The position numbers were made by a program, and so were the translations under genes. A stretch of DNA of 60,122 nt, from positions 1 through 60,122 of the forward strand of contig NZ_JABBFR010000018.1 in the NCBI RefSeq assembly GCF_018494065.1, read 5' to 3'. The notes under the pieces are model-generated. The model was not told where the DNA came from, did not search any database, and saw nothing but the letters and a program-made list of their open reading frames with translations. The DNA is from Rosenbergiella gaditana (lineage in GTDB: Bacteria > Pseudomonadota > Gammaproteobacteria > Enterobacterales > Enterobacteriaceae). This document shows, piece by piece, positions 9,701 through 19,473 of this stretch (position 1 is its first letter; each line of letters opens with the position of its first letter).

Positions 9701-11338
9701 TTACGTAGTTTTTCGCCAGCCAACCAACCAGCTGATTATGGCTCCTGCCAGTAATCCCCCAGACATCCATTTCAATTCTGGGTGAACCAGCATCACTGCT
9801 GTGCTACTGAGTAAACATATTGCCCCCATTCCCCATAAATAACGAACTTGAGTATGGCGATTATGTTGTTGGTTAAGTTGATCCGCGAGCTTATCAACAC
9901 TGTGCTTTAGCAGTTTATGATGGTGAAGCGTATCAAAAACGAGCTCAGGCAATTCGGGTAGCCGTTCCGCCCACATCGGAGCTTTGGTTTTCACCGTACG
10001 CCAGAGCGCAGGGAGCCCCACTTGATCTTTAATCCAGTCTTCAAGGAAAGGCTTCGCCGTCTTCCATAAATCGAGTTGCGGATAAAGTTGGCGGCCAATG
10101 CCTTCAATGTAAAGCAAGGTTTTTTGCAACAGCACCAGTTGCGGCTGTACTTCCATATTGAATCGGCGTGCCGTGTTAAAGAGATTCAGTAACACATGGC
10201 CAAAAGAGATTTCAGCCAAAGGCTTCTCAAAGATAGGTTCACAGACTGTTCTAATCGAAAATTCGAAATCTTCAACATTTGTATCAGGTGGTACCCATCC
10301 AGAATCGACATGGAGTTCTGCCACACGGCGATAATCGCGATTGAAAAATGCGATAAAGTTTTCGGCTAAATAACGCTTATCATTTTTATTTAATGACCCG
10401 ACAATTCCGCAGTCGATGGCAATATATTGTGGATCGTCGGGATGATCATGGCTGACAAAAATATTGCCTGGATGCATGTCCGCATGAAAGAAACTATCAC
10501 GGAAGACTTGGGTAAAGAAGACCTGTACCCCACGCTCGGCGAGGAGTTGCATATTAATGCCTCGCTCAACCAGAGTTTGCGTATCAGAGATGGGGATACC
10601 ATATATACGTTCCATCACTAACATGGTTTCACTGCCATAATCAGAGTAAATCTCAGGCACATAGAGAAGGTTATTCCCTTCGAAATTACGGCGAAGTTGA
10701 ATAGCGTTTGCCCCTTCACGCAATAAATTTAACTCATCAATCAGGGTTTTTTCGTAATCTTTAACAACTTCAATCGGACGAAGGCGACGACCGTCCGGTA
10801 AGATTCTCGGTAACCAGCTTGCCAACCGATAAATCAGTCGCATGTCAGCTTTAATAACGGGCAGGATATCGGGACGTATTACCTTAATCACAACGTGCTT
10901 TTGATTCTCTTTGAGAATGGCGGTATGAACCTGTGCAATCGACGCCGAGGCTAACGGATTGATATCAAAGTTATCGAAATAGTTTTCTACTGGCCCGCCC
11001 AGCGACTTTTCAATCTGTGCTTTAGCGCGAACACCATCGAAAGGGGGAACACGATCTTGAAGTGAGGCTAATTGATCCGCGATTTCAGGTGGAAAGAGAT
11101 CACGTCGAGTGGAGAGCATTTGTCCCAGCTTGATCCAGACCGGGCCTAATTGTTCAAGGGCAAGACGTAGACGCAGACCGACCGCTTTATCTTGGTGCTT
11201 ATTCGGTATCCAAAAAAGGCCCTTGCGCCATAGCCTAAGTAGGAAGGTTAAACGAGTACGAGGAATTAACTCATCTAATCCGTAAGTTAAAAATATACGA
11301 ATAATAAAATAGAGCCGACGCAGTTCACCGAACGTCAT
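9701..11338 (-). CDS. ubiB: Ubiquinone biosynthesis protein UbiB (ADCK/ABC1 kinase-like)
   Basis: A 545-residue atypical kinase-fold ATPase needed for aerobic ubiquinone synthesis, bound to the inner membrane by two C-terminal helices (about residues 495-540). The family motifs are present: [11 protein letters not shown], the Ala-rich ASASIAQVH loop, [20 protein letters not shown] and IDCGIVG. I start it at the ATG at 11338, giving [11 protein letters not shown] as in E. coli and a 4-bp overlap with ubiJ; an upstream start would embed 14 codons in ubiJ. Confidence 0.95.
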   Translation of the reverse strand: MTFGELRRLYFIIRIFLTYGLDELIPRTRLTFLLRLWRKGLFWIPNKHQDKAVGLRLRLALEQLGPVWIKLGQMLSTRRDLFPPEIADQLASLQDRVPPFDGVRAKAQIEKSLGGPVENYFDNFDINPLASASIAQVHTAILKENQKHVVIKVIRPDILPVIKADMRLIYRLASWLPRILPDGRRLRPIEVVKDYEKTLIDELNLLREGANAIQLRRNFEGNNLLYVPEIYSDYGSETMLVMERIYGIPISDTQTLVERGINMQLLAERGVQVFFTQVFRDSFFHADMHPGNIFVSHDHPDDPQYIAIDCGIVGSLNKNDKRYLAENFIAFFNRDYRRVAELHVDSGWVPPDTNVEDFEFSIRTVCEPIFEKPLAEISFGHVLLNLFNTARRFNMEVQPQLVLLQKTLLYIEGIGRQLYPQLDLWKTAKPFLEDWIKDQVGLPALWRTVKTKAPMWAERLPELPELVFDTLHHHKLLKHSVDKLADQLNQQHNRHTQVRYLWGMGAICLLSSTAVMLVHPELKWMSGGLLAGAIISWLVGWRKTT

Positions 11339-11940
11339 AGAGTCTCCAATTTCGATAAACGATCTTCCAACGCTTGACACTGTCGCTCGACAGCCTGCGC
11401 TTCTTCACAAAACCACGCTTGTTCAAGAGCACCCGGAACGACGCGCCACTCTTCAATCAGTGTATCACTGACTTGTGACTGCCGTCGGATAAAGGTCCGC
11501 TGTACAAAGGAGGCGATATTTTTACCCGTCTGAGTCACAGACTGTGCCAATAAATCACCGACCCACGGAGCGAGATACTCCGCTGGATCGAATTCAGCCA
11601 AATCAATCAGCGTTGAAAAAAGCTGAATGACCTGCAGATCACCCTCTACCTCTAACTGACTCGACTTGATCAATGATGTCAGGTTTTTGCGATCCTGAAG
11701 CTGTGGCAGAACGGTGATACTCAGAGTGACGGTACAATCACTCTCTGGTGTTGCCGTACTCAGTACATCGATTTGCTGCTCGCTAAAGTACAGCACTATC
11801 GGCTGACCCAGCTCACGAATATTAAGGGTTAAAATTTTCCCTTTTAAGCGCTGTCGAGTACTTTTCGCCCCGCGATCCTGCCAAAGCGTCCGATTAAGTC
11901 CTTGCTCGAGTAGCGCAGTGATCATTGGCATGGTTGGCAT
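11335..11940 (-). CDS. ubiJ: Ubiquinone biosynthesis accessory factor UbiJ
   Basis: A 201-residue protein with an SCP2 lipid-binding domain in the N-terminal half. With UbiK it supports a soluble ubiquinone-biosynthesis complex. The C-terminus ([14 protein letters not shown]) is a predicted coiled-coil segment. Length equals E. coli UbiJ. It overlaps ubiE by one base and ubiB by four, in the conserved ubiE-ubiJ-ubiB order. Confidence 0.94.
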   Translation of the reverse strand: MPTMPMITALLEQGLNRTLWQDRGAKSTRQRLKGKILTLNIRELGQPIVLYFSEQQIDVLSTATPESDCTVTLSITVLPQLQDRKNLTSLIKSSQLEVEGDLQVIQLFSTLIDLAEFDPAEYLAPWVGDLLAQSVTQTGKNIASFVQRTFIRRQSQVSDTLIEEWRVVPGALEQAWFCEEAQAVERQCQALEDRLSKLETL

Positions 11941-12695
11941 TAAAATTTATACCCGCGGTGTAGCGCAACAATCCCACCAGTGAGATTGTAATAAGTACTG
12001 TTCTCGAACCCGACATCTTCCATCATCTGCTTCAACGTCTCTTGGTCAGGATGCATACGGATAGATTCGGCGAGGTAACGATAGCTTTCTGCATCGTTCG
12101 CAACAAGCTGCCCGATACGCGGAAGAATATGGAAAGAGTAAGCATCATAAACCTTACTCAGCGGCTCAAGTAACGGTTTAGAAAACTCTAAGACTAATAG
12201 GCGACCGCCCGGCTTTAATACACGGAACATAGACGCTAAAGCTTTATCTTTATCGGTAACGTTTCGTAGACCAAAGGAGATGGTAATGCAGTCAAAATAA
12301 TTATCAGGGAATGGGAGCGCTTCGGCATTCGCTTGTACGTAGCTAACATTGCCTGCAATACCTAGGTTACGCAGTTTTTCACGCCCCATTTTAAGCATTG
12401 AGCTATTAATATCAGCCAGCACAACTTCACCTGTTTCACCCACTAAGCGAGAGAACTTCGCGGTTAAATCGCCGGTTCCACCCGCAAGATCGAGTACACG
12501 TTGACCGCGACGCACACCACTACAATCGATGGTAAAACGTTTCCAGACGCGATGGATCCCCATCGACATCAAATCGTTCATAAGGTCATATTTTGCCGCG
12601 ACGGAATGGAATACATCGGCTACTTTGCCGGCCTTTTCATCTTTAGCCACGGTTTGGAAGCCAAAGTGGGTGGTGTCCTTGGAATTATCTGCCAT
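11940..12695 (-). CDS. ubiE: Ubiquinone/menaquinone C-methyltransferase UbiE
   Basis: A 251-residue SAM-dependent methyltransferase acting in both ubiquinone and menaquinone synthesis. The SAM-binding motif [12 protein letters not shown] and the conserved [17 protein letters not shown] and LVLEFSKP segments are present. Length is identical to the E. coli enzyme. Its start overlaps the end of rmuC by 11 bases. Confidence 0.97.
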   Translation of the reverse strand: MADNSKDTTHFGFQTVAKDEKAGKVADVFHSVAAKYDLMNDLMSMGIHRVWKRFTIDCSGVRRGQRVLDLAGGTGDLTAKFSRLVGETGEVVLADINSSMLKMGREKLRNLGIAGNVSYVQANAEALPFPDNYFDCITISFGLRNVTDKDKALASMFRVLKPGGRLLVLEFSKPLLEPLSKVYDAYSFHILPRIGQLVANDAESYRYLAESIRMHPDQETLKQMMEDVGFENSTYYNLTGGIVALHRGYKF

Positions 12696-14169
12696 CTATA
12701 TTTACCTGCTTAGTCAATGCGTCTGTATCAAGTGTATCAGAGTCCGGCTCATCTGACATGGCTTGTTCGGTTAATTGCTTGTCAATAGGACGTTTAACTT
12801 CGACCCCTAACTGGCGAAACGCTTCAGTTTGAGCCAGCATATTACCCCGCCCATGAGTGAGTTTTTTCATCGCTTGATGGTAACTGAATTGGGCTTTATC
12901 TAAAGTCCCCCCGAGCATTGTCATATCCTCTACAAATAAGCGCATTTTGTCGTAGAGTTTTGCCGCACGCTCAGCGATTTTTTGTGCATTCTGGCTTTGA
13001 TGCTCATAACGCCATAGATTATTAATGGTACGTAGCGCCACTAATAATGTGGTGGGACTGACTAGCATAATGTTATGGGATAGCGCTTCATTAATGAGCT
13101 CAGGTTCCCGATCCAGCGCCAGAAGAAAAGCGGGTTCAACCGGAATAAACATCAAGACATAATCAAGGCTACGTAAACCCGGTAACCCTTGATAGTCTTT
13201 ACGCCCTAGTCCACGAATGTGCTGACGTACCGCTATAATATGTTCTTGGGCGGCTTGCTGTCGTGCGGTGTCATCCGAGGCATTAAAGTAGCGTTCGTAA
13301 GCAACTAAGGTCATCTTAGCATCGATCACCACATCTTTCTCTTGAGGTAATCGCACAATAATGTCGGGTTGATAGCGCCTTTGCTCGCTCTGAATACTTA
13401 CCTGTGTATGGTATTCATAGCCCTCGCGTAGTCCGGAAGCCTCTAATACCCGAGCTAAAACCACTTCCCCCCAATTACCCTGAATTTTATTATCGCCTTT
13501 CAGGGCATTGGTGAGATTAAGGGCCTCTTGTGCCATTTGGCTATTCAGTTGCTGTAACTGTTTTATTTCATGCGTAAGCGTATGTCTTTCCCGAGCCTCT
13601 TGACTAAAGCTATCGCTAACATGGCGACGAAAGCCATCCAGTTGTTCTCGTAGAGGGGATAATAATCCACTAAGGCTTTGACGATTTTGTTCGTCAACTC
13701 GACGATGGGTCTGTTCGAAAATACGGCTCGCTAAGTTTTCAAACTGGGTAGTCAGCCGTTTTTCACTGTCGGTCAATACTTGATGCTTCTCTTCCATCGC
13801 ACGTTGTGACTCTTGCCAACGTGTGGTGACTTCCCTTAGCTCAGCCTCTTGCGCACGATTAAGGTCGAACTGGTGGCGCAATTCTTGATTTAGCTGTTCC
13901 GTTTGTTGCTGCCAGTAGTCGAGTAACTGAAGTTTTTCCTGTGCAGCAGCGGCTTTAGCCTGCCACTCGCTTTGCCGTTGTTGTAACAACTGAAGCTGCT
14001 GTTGCTGTTCGCTACAACGTTGCTCACTACGCTGTAAGTTCTGCGAGAGGTGCGCGAACTCCGCCTCTCTCACCGCAGTTGAACGCCCTGTGCGTAGGAG
14101 CGCAATTAACCAGCCCACCACCATGCCGCACAGAACCAAAGCCACATATATCACATTCTGAAAATCCAA
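12685..14169 (-). CDS. rmuC: DNA recombination protein RmuC
   Basis: RmuC limits recombination between inverted repeats and has a predicted nuclease-like core. Here it has an N-terminal membrane helix (about residues 6-25), a long Gln/Glu-rich coiled coil (about 35-210) and the conserved core with [32 protein letters not shown] and [10 protein letters not shown] start it at a TTG at 14169 (GAGGG seven bases upstream), giving 494 residues beginning [11 protein letters not shown] like E. coli MDFSIMVYAV. The first ATG, at 14265, would add 32 unrelated residues inside the upstream gene. Confidence 0.88.
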   Translation of the reverse strand: MDFQNVIYVALVLCGMVVGWLIALLRTGRSTAVREAEFAHLSQNLQRSEQRCSEQQQQLQLLQQRQSEWQAKAAAAQEKLQLLDYWQQQTEQLNQELRHQFDLNRAQEAELREVTTRWQESQRAMEEKHQVLTDSEKRLTTQFENLASRIFEQTHRRVDEQNRQSLSGLLSPLREQLDGFRRHVSDSFSQEARERHTLTHEIKQLQQLNSQMAQEALNLTNALKGDNKIQGNWGEVVLARVLEASGLREGYEYHTQVSIQSEQRRYQPDIIVRLPQEKDVVIDAKMTLVAYERYFNASDDTARQQAAQEHIIAVRQHIRGLGRKDYQGLPGLRSLDYVLMFIPVEPAFLLALDREPELINEALSHNIMLVSPTTLLVALRTINNLWRYEHQSQNAQKIAERAAKLYDKMRLFVEDMTMLGGTLDKAQFSYHQAMKKLTHGRGNMLAQTEAFRQLGVEVKRPIDKQLTEQAMSDEPDSDTLDTDALTKQVNIDGR

Positions 14170-14195
14170 GATTACCCTCGTAATATCTTTATGCT

Positions 14196-14813
14196 TTAGC
14201 GAGAACCCAAAGCGAGTTTTGCAGCGAATAGTACAAAAATACCGGCCGTCACGCGATTCATCCATTGAATAATTCTAGGTTGCTGTAAATAACCGGATGC
14301 TTTAGCGGCGATACTGATCAAAACCGTTGACCATAAGGTTCCAATGGCAACATGAATGGAGACTAACAAGAAGGTCCAAATCACTGGCGATTGGCCCACG
14401 GGGATAAATTGCGGCAAAAAACTGACATAAAAAATGCCGATTTTAGGGTTTAATATATTCCCTAAACAGCCACGTAAAAACCAATTTGTCGTGTTAGGTT
14501 TAATGCTCGTGAAGGATACCGCTAAGGGTTGTGGACGTGCGAGCACAAGCTGTATAGCTAACCAAAGCAGGTAGGCAGCTCCCACCCATTTTAAGCAGTC
14601 GTAGGCAACTTGCGAGGCAGTAAGAAGGGCACCTAGACCTACTGCCACAATTGTCCCCCATATATAACAGCCTGCATTAATCCCTAATGCCGCTTTAAAG
14701 CCATTTTTACGACCTTCCGCGATAGACGTTCTTAAAATGAGTGCGGTATCAAGGCCAGGCGTTAAGGTAAGGAGCATTGCTGCAAGGCTAAATGTTAACA
14801 GTGTCGCTATCAC
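14196..14813 (-). CDS. LysE/RhtB family amino-acid exporter
   Basis: A 205-residue inner-membrane protein with about six hydrophobic segments and the family motif TPGLDTALILRTSIAEGRKNG near residues 18-39; GNILNPKIGIFYVSFLPQF is the second conserved region. It should export an amino acid or related metabolite, but the substrate cannot be read from sequence. It is distinct from RhtC in this window (54201-54821) and is not an obvious RhtB. E. coli has nothing between udp and rmuC, so this is an insertion or relocation. Confidence 0.88.
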   Translation of the reverse strand: MIATLLTFSLAAMLLTLTPGLDTALILRTSIAEGRKNGFKAALGINAGCYIWGTIVAVGLGALLTASQVAYDCLKWVGAAYLLWLAIQLVLARPQPLAVSFTSIKPNTTNWFLRGCLGNILNPKIGIFYVSFLPQFIPVGQSPVIWTFLLVSIHVAIGTLWSTVLISIAAKASGYLQQPRIIQWMNRVTAGIFVLFAAKLALGSR

Positions 14814-14886
14814 TACAACCCACCTCTTGAGTTAATCGAACTAATAGCAACACTATACGTTTTCTGCCTAATAAAGCGAGAGTGGT

Positions 14887-15648
14887 TTATAACAGACGAC
14901 GAGCGGCTTCCACGACAATGCGTACTGCCATATTTTCTGTATTCTGCATCGTACTTTCAACAGGGATCTCTTGCTGTGTCCGATTCACAATGACGCCAGC
15001 AATCATTCCCGCACGCAGTCCTTGGCTGGCACACTGCGTAAACAGCGTGGCAGATTCCATTTCATAATTAAGGACACCCATTAGCTGCCACTCTTGCAAG
15101 CTCCCTTGGAATGCGCTGACAACGCGACCGGAATAGGTATCATAGCGCTCTTGACCAGAATAGAACGTATCCGAAGACGCAGTGATACCGATATGGGTCG
15201 AGGCACCCAAGGCTTTAGCTGCTTCGACTAAGGCGGTAGTACAGCTAAAGTCAGCTACGGCAGGGAACTCTATTGGTGCAAAATGACGGCTTGCACCATC
15301 CAGTCGTACCGCACCCGTAGTGACTAACACATCACCGACTTGAATATCCGGTTGAATGGCACCCGTTGTGCCTATACGTAGAAAAGTACGGATGCCCAAT
15401 TGCGCCAACTCTTCAACCGCAATCGACGTTGAAGGGCCGCCAATACCTGTTGAACAGACAATAACGGCTTGGCCATCGATTTCAGCCCGCCAAGAGGTGA
15501 ATTCGCGATGTGATGCAAGCGGTTGTGGATTATCCATTAAATCCGCAATTTTTCTGACTCTTTCCGGTGCGCCTGGAACAATGGCTAATGTAGCGCCCTG
15601 TAGATCCGCTTGTGTTAACCCAAGGTGAAAAACTTCTGCTTTCGACAT
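14887..15648 (-). CDS. udp: Uridine phosphorylase Udp
   Basis: A 253-residue nucleoside phosphorylase that splits uridine to uracil and ribose-1-phosphate. The family motifs [30 protein letters not shown] and [10 protein letters not shown] are visible. The ATG is preceded by GAGGG. It is the last E. coli-syntenic gene before the flagellar locus. CytR and CRP control would be expected from E. coli; see the palindrome upstream. Confidence 0.96.
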   Translation of the reverse strand: MSKAEVFHLGLTQADLQGATLAIVPGAPERVRKIADLMDNPQPLASHREFTSWRAEIDGQAVIVCSTGIGGPSTSIAVEELAQLGIRTFLRIGTTGAIQPDIQVGDVLVTTGAVRLDGASRHFAPIEFPAVADFSCTTALVEAAKALGASTHIGITASSDTFYSGQERYDTYSGRVVSAFQGSLQEWQLMGVLNYEMESATLFTQCASQGLRAGMIAGVIVNRTQQEIPVESTMQNTENMAVRIVVEAARRLL

Positions 15649-15708
15649 ACGACCCTCACTTATACTGAAAATTATTGACGTCTATCTTATGACACCCTAG
15701 CCGAAGGC

Positions 15709-15720
15709 CAACAATTGTTG
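15709..15720. promoter_or_regulatory. Palindrome upstream of udp, candidate operator
   Basis: CAACAATTGTTG is a perfect 12-bp palindrome about 60 bases upstream of the udp start. Its halves resemble the GTTG half-sites used by CytR, the known regulator of udp in E. coli, but the spacing is not the standard one. It also lies in the 107-bp spacer where the flagellar operon ends. The assignment is tentative. Confidence 0.3.
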
Positions 15721-15755
15721 CTAGAAAAATCGATAACGTTCTCAAAATTAGTTTT

Positions 15756-16502
15756 CTAATCATCCCCTTTGTCGAAAAACTGGTCACGTAATGTCCGGTC
15801 AGTCAACACACGACGTGCGCCTGCGTAGTGTTGTTGCCAAAATGGGGTATCAAGCTGACTAATACGAATTGCTAATCCCGTGCGAGGGGCTTCAATAAAT
15901 TGGTTATTGCCTAAATAAACGCCAACGTGGTCGGGTGAAGTCTGTCGATGAATAGTGAAGAAAATCAGGTCTCCTCGGCGTAACCTCCCCACACCTACCG
16001 CAGTCATCCGTTTATCATTAAATAGTGTGCTTGCCGTTCGCGGTAAAGGCCAATTGACATAGTGGCGAAAGGCGAACCAGACTAACCCACTGCAATCAAA
16101 CCCTTGATTAGGAGTTTGCCCTCCCCAGCGATAAGGAAGTCCTATCTGCGCCTGTAAGGTCGCGACCACTTTTTCAAGTGTGGCCAGTAGCTTAGGTGAT
16201 CCTGTTTCACGCAGTAACTCATCGGGAGTTAACAGGGCCCAGCCTAGGCCGCTGCTTTCCGGGATAATTCCACGATTCAAAAGAGAAAGTGAGACTTGCC
16301 GACGTCGTTTCTTATCCTCTGCTGAGTCAGTCGACGAGGATGTTGCAACTATAGAATGTCGATGTTCGGCTTGCTGCCATAAACGCAGTCGATTCCGTTC
16401 GCGTTGCTGCTTATCGGCCGGGTGCTCACTAGAGGGAAGCGTAGTAACGGCAAAACTGTAAGGCATCACTAAAAAAAGCATCGTGATAAGTAAATGACGC
16501 AT
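15756..16502 (-). CDS. NlpC/P60 family peptidoglycan endopeptidase, last gene of the lateral-motor operon
   Basis: A 248-residue secreted C40-type cysteine peptidase. The signal peptide covers about residues 1-18, a charged linker follows to about 70, and the catalytic domain starts near 115 (GLPYRWGGQT). The nucleophile is Cys137 in FDCSGLVWF and the general base His192 in PDHVGVYLG. Family members cut peptide stems of peptidoglycan. The gene starts 12 bp after the lafU stop, on the same strand, so it is probably cotranscribed with the motor genes. The FlgJ of this locus lacks its muramidase domain, so this enzyme may open the wall for the lateral flagellum; that is inference. Confidence 0.85.
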   Translation of the reverse strand: MRHLLITMLFLVMPYSFAVTTLPSSEHPADKQQRERNRLRLWQQAEHRHSIVATSSSTDSAEDKKRRRQVSLSLLNRGIIPESSGLGWALLTPDELLRETGSPKLLATLEKVVATLQAQIGLPYRWGGQTPNQGFDCSGLVWFAFRHYVNWPLPRTASTLFNDKRMTAVGVGRLRRGDLIFFTIHRQTSPDHVGVYLGNNQFIEAPRTGLAIRISQLDTPFWQQHYAGARRVLTDRTLRDQFFDKGDD

Positions 16503-16514
16503 GCCCTGCCCCCA

Positions 16515-17417
16515 CTACTCGCCCGCTGAAGATATCGGTATGGAATGGGTTGCGGGCATGGCAAAGGATTTCTCCCAAGCGGATAACCCTGACGCGGAGA
16601 GAATAATAAATTCAATACGCCGATTAATCGCATTGGTCGGCTGTTGAGGATCCAGCAACTTCTGATCCGCAACACCTGAAATCTGGATAATTTTATCACT
16701 TTCAAAACCAGCACGTAGAAGTACCTGCCGTGCAGATTGCGCGCGGTTAACGGATAAACTCCAATTATCGTAAAACGGGTTTTGTTGATAGGGTGTCGCA
16801 TCAGTGTGACCAATAATCATCAGATGAGAACCACTCTGTTTCAATGCCGGCACGAGGCTTGCTAACAACTGTTGGAAATAAGCCGTTACCTTGACACTCC
16901 CGCGTTCGAACATCATACGATGTTGATCATCATTAACGACCACCCGAATGCCTTGGGCTAACCGTTCAATTCGCATGTTGCTCTGGGCTTGTTTCCCTAT
17001 CATTAAGCTTTGCAGTGCTTGCTCTAGGCGTTTTTGATCCTTATCAGACTCTTTGGCGATGACTTGCTTGACTGTACCGGTCGATGAATTTGTCACTGAC
17101 TGTGGAGTACTGGTCGAGTTACCCACTGCACTTGGCGTCACTTCTGGAGCATTTGCGGGCGCAGGATCACGAGCAGAGAAGGAGATCGGACTGTAGGAGT
17201 GACTATCGAAAATCGACTGATTATTCAAGGTATACATGATCGCTTTACGATCTTTCTCTGAGACCTGCCCCATAATCCACATCACCATAAACAGGGACAT
17301 TAAGGCCAGCATAAAGTCTGCAAAAGCCACTTTCCATGCACCGCCGTGCCCGCCAGTATGGGCGCGACGCGAGCTACGCTTAATGATCGTGGTATGGCCT
17401 TTCTGGCGTCCACTCAT
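16515..17417 (-). CDS. lafU: Lateral flagellar stator protein LafU (MotB type)
   Basis: A 300-residue stator subunit anchored to peptidoglycan. One membrane helix near residues 30-48 contains ADFMLALMSLFMVMWIM, with the proton-accepting Asp equivalent to MotB Asp32. A Ser/Thr-rich linker follows, then an OmpA-like peptidoglycan-binding domain (IIGHTDATPY, NAINRRIEFI). I start it at the ATG at 17417, which overlaps the lafT stop as ATGA; an upstream in-frame start would sit inside lafT. The FLVMWL-like motif suggests proton rather than sodium drive, but this is not certain. Confidence 0.93.
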   Translation of the reverse strand: MSGRQKGHTTIIKRSSRRAHTGGHGGAWKVAFADFMLALMSLFMVMWIMGQVSEKDRKAIMYTLNNQSIFDSHSYSPISFSARDPAPANAPEVTPSAVGNSTSTPQSVTNSSTGTVKQVIAKESDKDQKRLEQALQSLMIGKQAQSNMRIERLAQGIRVVVNDDQHRMMFERGSVKVTAYFQQLLASLVPALKQSGSHLMIIGHTDATPYQQNPFYDNWSLSVNRAQSARQVLLRAGFESDKIIQISGVADQKLLDPQQPTNAINRRIEFIILSASGLSAWEKSFAMPATHSIPISSAGE

Positions 17418-18283
17418 TCCGGTTGTGCGTCCTGGCGCGAATCGACCCAATTTTCTAGCTGCGTAAAGGAAGGTTTGCTGTCTACAGGTAACATTTTGCG
17501 CCCGGCATCCACGGCAAGTAGCGGTGGCTTACCTGCCACTTGATTAACCATGATGGTGCGTAAACATTCGAAAGAGGTCATCTTCTTTTTAACCAACTGC
17601 TCCATCGCGTTAGCTAAGGGATCGATTAGGCAATAGCAGATAAATACGCCAAGGAAAGTGCCGATTAATGCGGCGGCCACTTTCACGCCGATGACCGCTA
17701 TCGATCCATCAATAGATTGCATAGTGATCACAATCCCCAACACCGCGGCACAAATACCAAACCCAGGCATGGCTTCTCCCATTCGCTGTAGGGAGCGTGA
17801 GGCCTGCAGTAGATTCTCTTCTACCGAGTTAAGTTCTTGTTCCAACAAGCCTTCCAGCTCATGTTCGTTAATTTTACCCATCGCCATCATGCGGAAATTA
17901 TCGGCGATAAAAGTACAGAGTTCGGCATCGCTGGCAATAAGGGGATAACGCTGGAATAGCGCACTATCATTAGGATTTTCGATATGATTATCCAAACTTC
18001 TCAGCCCCCCATTCTGCACACTATCCAATAGCTCATACATCAGCATTAACAGTTGCTGAGAATAGTCCGGGTTATAGCGGCTTTTACGCATCACTTCTTT
18101 TAGCTGTGCGAGGATCTGTTTCAGTACAGTGCCAGCATTGGCGAGGACTAGGGTGCCGATACCACAACCCAAAATAATGACAATCTCTCCAGGCTGCCAA
18201 AATGCCACCAATCGACCGCCGGAGTGCATATACCCCCAGATTAAACAGATAAATACAATAAGTATCCCGCCTATCTTTAACAT
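17414..18283 (-). CDS. lafT: Lateral flagellar stator protein LafT (MotA type)
   Basis: A 289-residue inner-membrane stator subunit that pairs with LafU to make the ion channel and push on FliG. Four hydrophobic segments are visible: about residues 2-18, 30-50, 170-190 and 200-225. The conserved GEAMPGFGICAAVLGIVITM and ALIGTFLGVFICY regions match MotA. It overlaps lafS by 7 bases and lafU by 4, so the three are tightly coupled. Confidence 0.93.
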   Translation of the reverse strand: MLKIGGILIVFICLIWGYMHSGGRLVAFWQPGEIVIILGCGIGTLVLANAGTVLKQILAQLKEVMRKSRYNPDYSQQLLMLMYELLDSVQNGGLRSLDNHIENPNDSALFQRYPLIASDAELCTFIADNFRMMAMGKINEHELEGLLEQELNSVEENLLQASRSLQRMGEAMPGFGICAAVLGIVITMQSIDGSIAVIGVKVAAALIGTFLGVFICYCLIDPLANAMEQLVKKKMTSFECLRTIMVNQVAGKPPLLAVDAGRKMLPVDSKPSFTQLENWVDSRQDAQPE

Positions 18284-19005
18284 ACCGACTCACTTTGTTT
18301 TATATGGGCGACCAATTTATCGTTTAATCGCTTATTCAATTGACAGACACGCGCTTCGCTCACTTCGAGTACCAAGGCAATCTCTTTTAAATTCATTTCA
18401 TGGTGATAATAGAGCGTAAGAATTAATTGCTCGCGCGTATCCAAAATGGCTATCGCCTGCGAGAGTTGTTGCTGCCTAGCGTAAAAGCGTTCAGGGTTAT
18501 CGCGATGCGTGCCAAACTGTGCGTCGCCTTCACCTTCCATCACCGCATCAAGGCTCTCTATACTGGCTAAATATTCGCTTTGTAGATAGTCGTGATAGGC
18601 CTGTGCATCGATCGCTAATCCTTGTTGCAGATCGCTAAATTCTGGTTCTCGCCCCAGCTGCTGCGTTATTTGCTGAATTTGTTGCGAGAGTTGATGCGTT
18701 TTTTGCCTTACCGTTCTTGGCCGCCAATCGGCTTGACGTAATTCATCGAGAATGGCACCTCGGATGCGATATTTCGCATAACCTGGAAACTCAGCATCCG
18801 GGATCCCATACCGGCGCAATGCAGTTAACAGCCCCACTAATGCAATTTGCTGCAAATCATGAGTGTCGATTACCGCGTTCGCGTGGTAACTCAGCTGCCG
18901 TAAGATTTTATTCACCAATGGCAGATACTGCCGAATATAGCCAGCCTCTTGTTCAGCACTGAGGGCGTCGGTTTGCGCATATTCATTGACTGACATGCTG
19001 TCCAC
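18277..19005 (-). CDS. lafS: Lateral flagellar sigma-28 factor LafS (FliA type)
   Basis: A 242-residue FliA-family sigma factor. Regions 2 (LPLVNKILRQLSYH, DLQQIALVGLLTALRRYG), 3 and 4 (LTLYYHHEMNLKEIALVLEVSEARVCQLN) are all present. By analogy with other lateral systems it should transcribe lafA and be held in check by FlgM (33848-34126). Its ATG follows the lafF stop with no gap. It lies in the lafB operon behind a sigma-54 promoter, which places it in the middle tier of the cascade. Confidence 0.93.
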   Translation of the reverse strand: MDSMSVNEYAQTDALSAEQEAGYIRQYLPLVNKILRQLSYHANAVIDTHDLQQIALVGLLTALRRYGIPDAEFPGYAKYRIRGAILDELRQADWRPRTVRQKTHQLSQQIQQITQQLGREPEFSDLQQGLAIDAQAYHDYLQSEYLASIESLDAVMEGEGDAQFGTHRDNPERFYARQQQLSQAIAILDTREQLILTLYYHHEMNLKEIALVLEVSEARVCQLNKRLNDKLVAHIKQSESVC

Positions 19006-19464
19006 TCATTGAAAAACCATTTTACTAATCATAATGTCGTCGAAAGGTAGCGCCTGAAAGCCAAGATGCGCTGCCTCGTCTCGATACCGCTTAAGCAATT
19101 GATCATGTAACGTGAGAAGCGTTCGCGACCGTACATCATCGAATGGTTGGTTATTCAGCAAGGCCACCGTAGCGCTTCGTACCGCCGGTTCAAAGGCCTG
19201 AGATTGTGTCGATTGTTCTTCGCCTCGCACCACTAATACCACGTCTAATAAAAGGTAACGCGGACGATTCTCCTCAGCCTGTAAAGTAATGACTAAGTCT
19301 TTAATTTCGATAAAACTGGCTTGAGGAGGTTTACTCGTAAACCAACTGCCAATCCCCTCTGTACCCTTCTTATCTTCAGTATGATGGCTCATCAACCACC
19401 AACCACCACCCCCGATCAACGCGAGGAGGATAACTATCAATAGGATGATTAATGGTTTCTTCAT
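19006..19464 (-). CDS. lafF: FliL-like basal-body protein LafF
   Basis: A 152-residue single-pass inner-membrane protein. The helix covers about residues 4-24, followed by a periplasmic FliL domain with VITLQAEENRPRYLLLDVVL. FliL proteins surround stators and raise motor torque or stability. The C-terminus (DDIMISKMVFQ) resembles the FliL family end. It starts 9 bp after lafE and abuts lafS. Confidence 0.85.
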   Translation of the reverse strand: MKKPLIILLIVILLALIGGGGWWLMSHHTEDKKGTEGIGSWFTSKPPQASFIEIKDLVITLQAEENRPRYLLLDVVLVVRGEEQSTQSQAFEPAVRSATVALLNNQPFDDVRSRTLLTLHDQLLKRYRDEAAHLGFQALPFDDIMISKMVFQ

Positions 19465-19473
19465 GAAGGACTC

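Noticed and set aside
14170..14265. ATG start for rmuC at 14265
   Set aside because: It adds 32 residues unlike RmuC and lies inside the upstream exporter gene; the TTG at 14169 aligns with the family.
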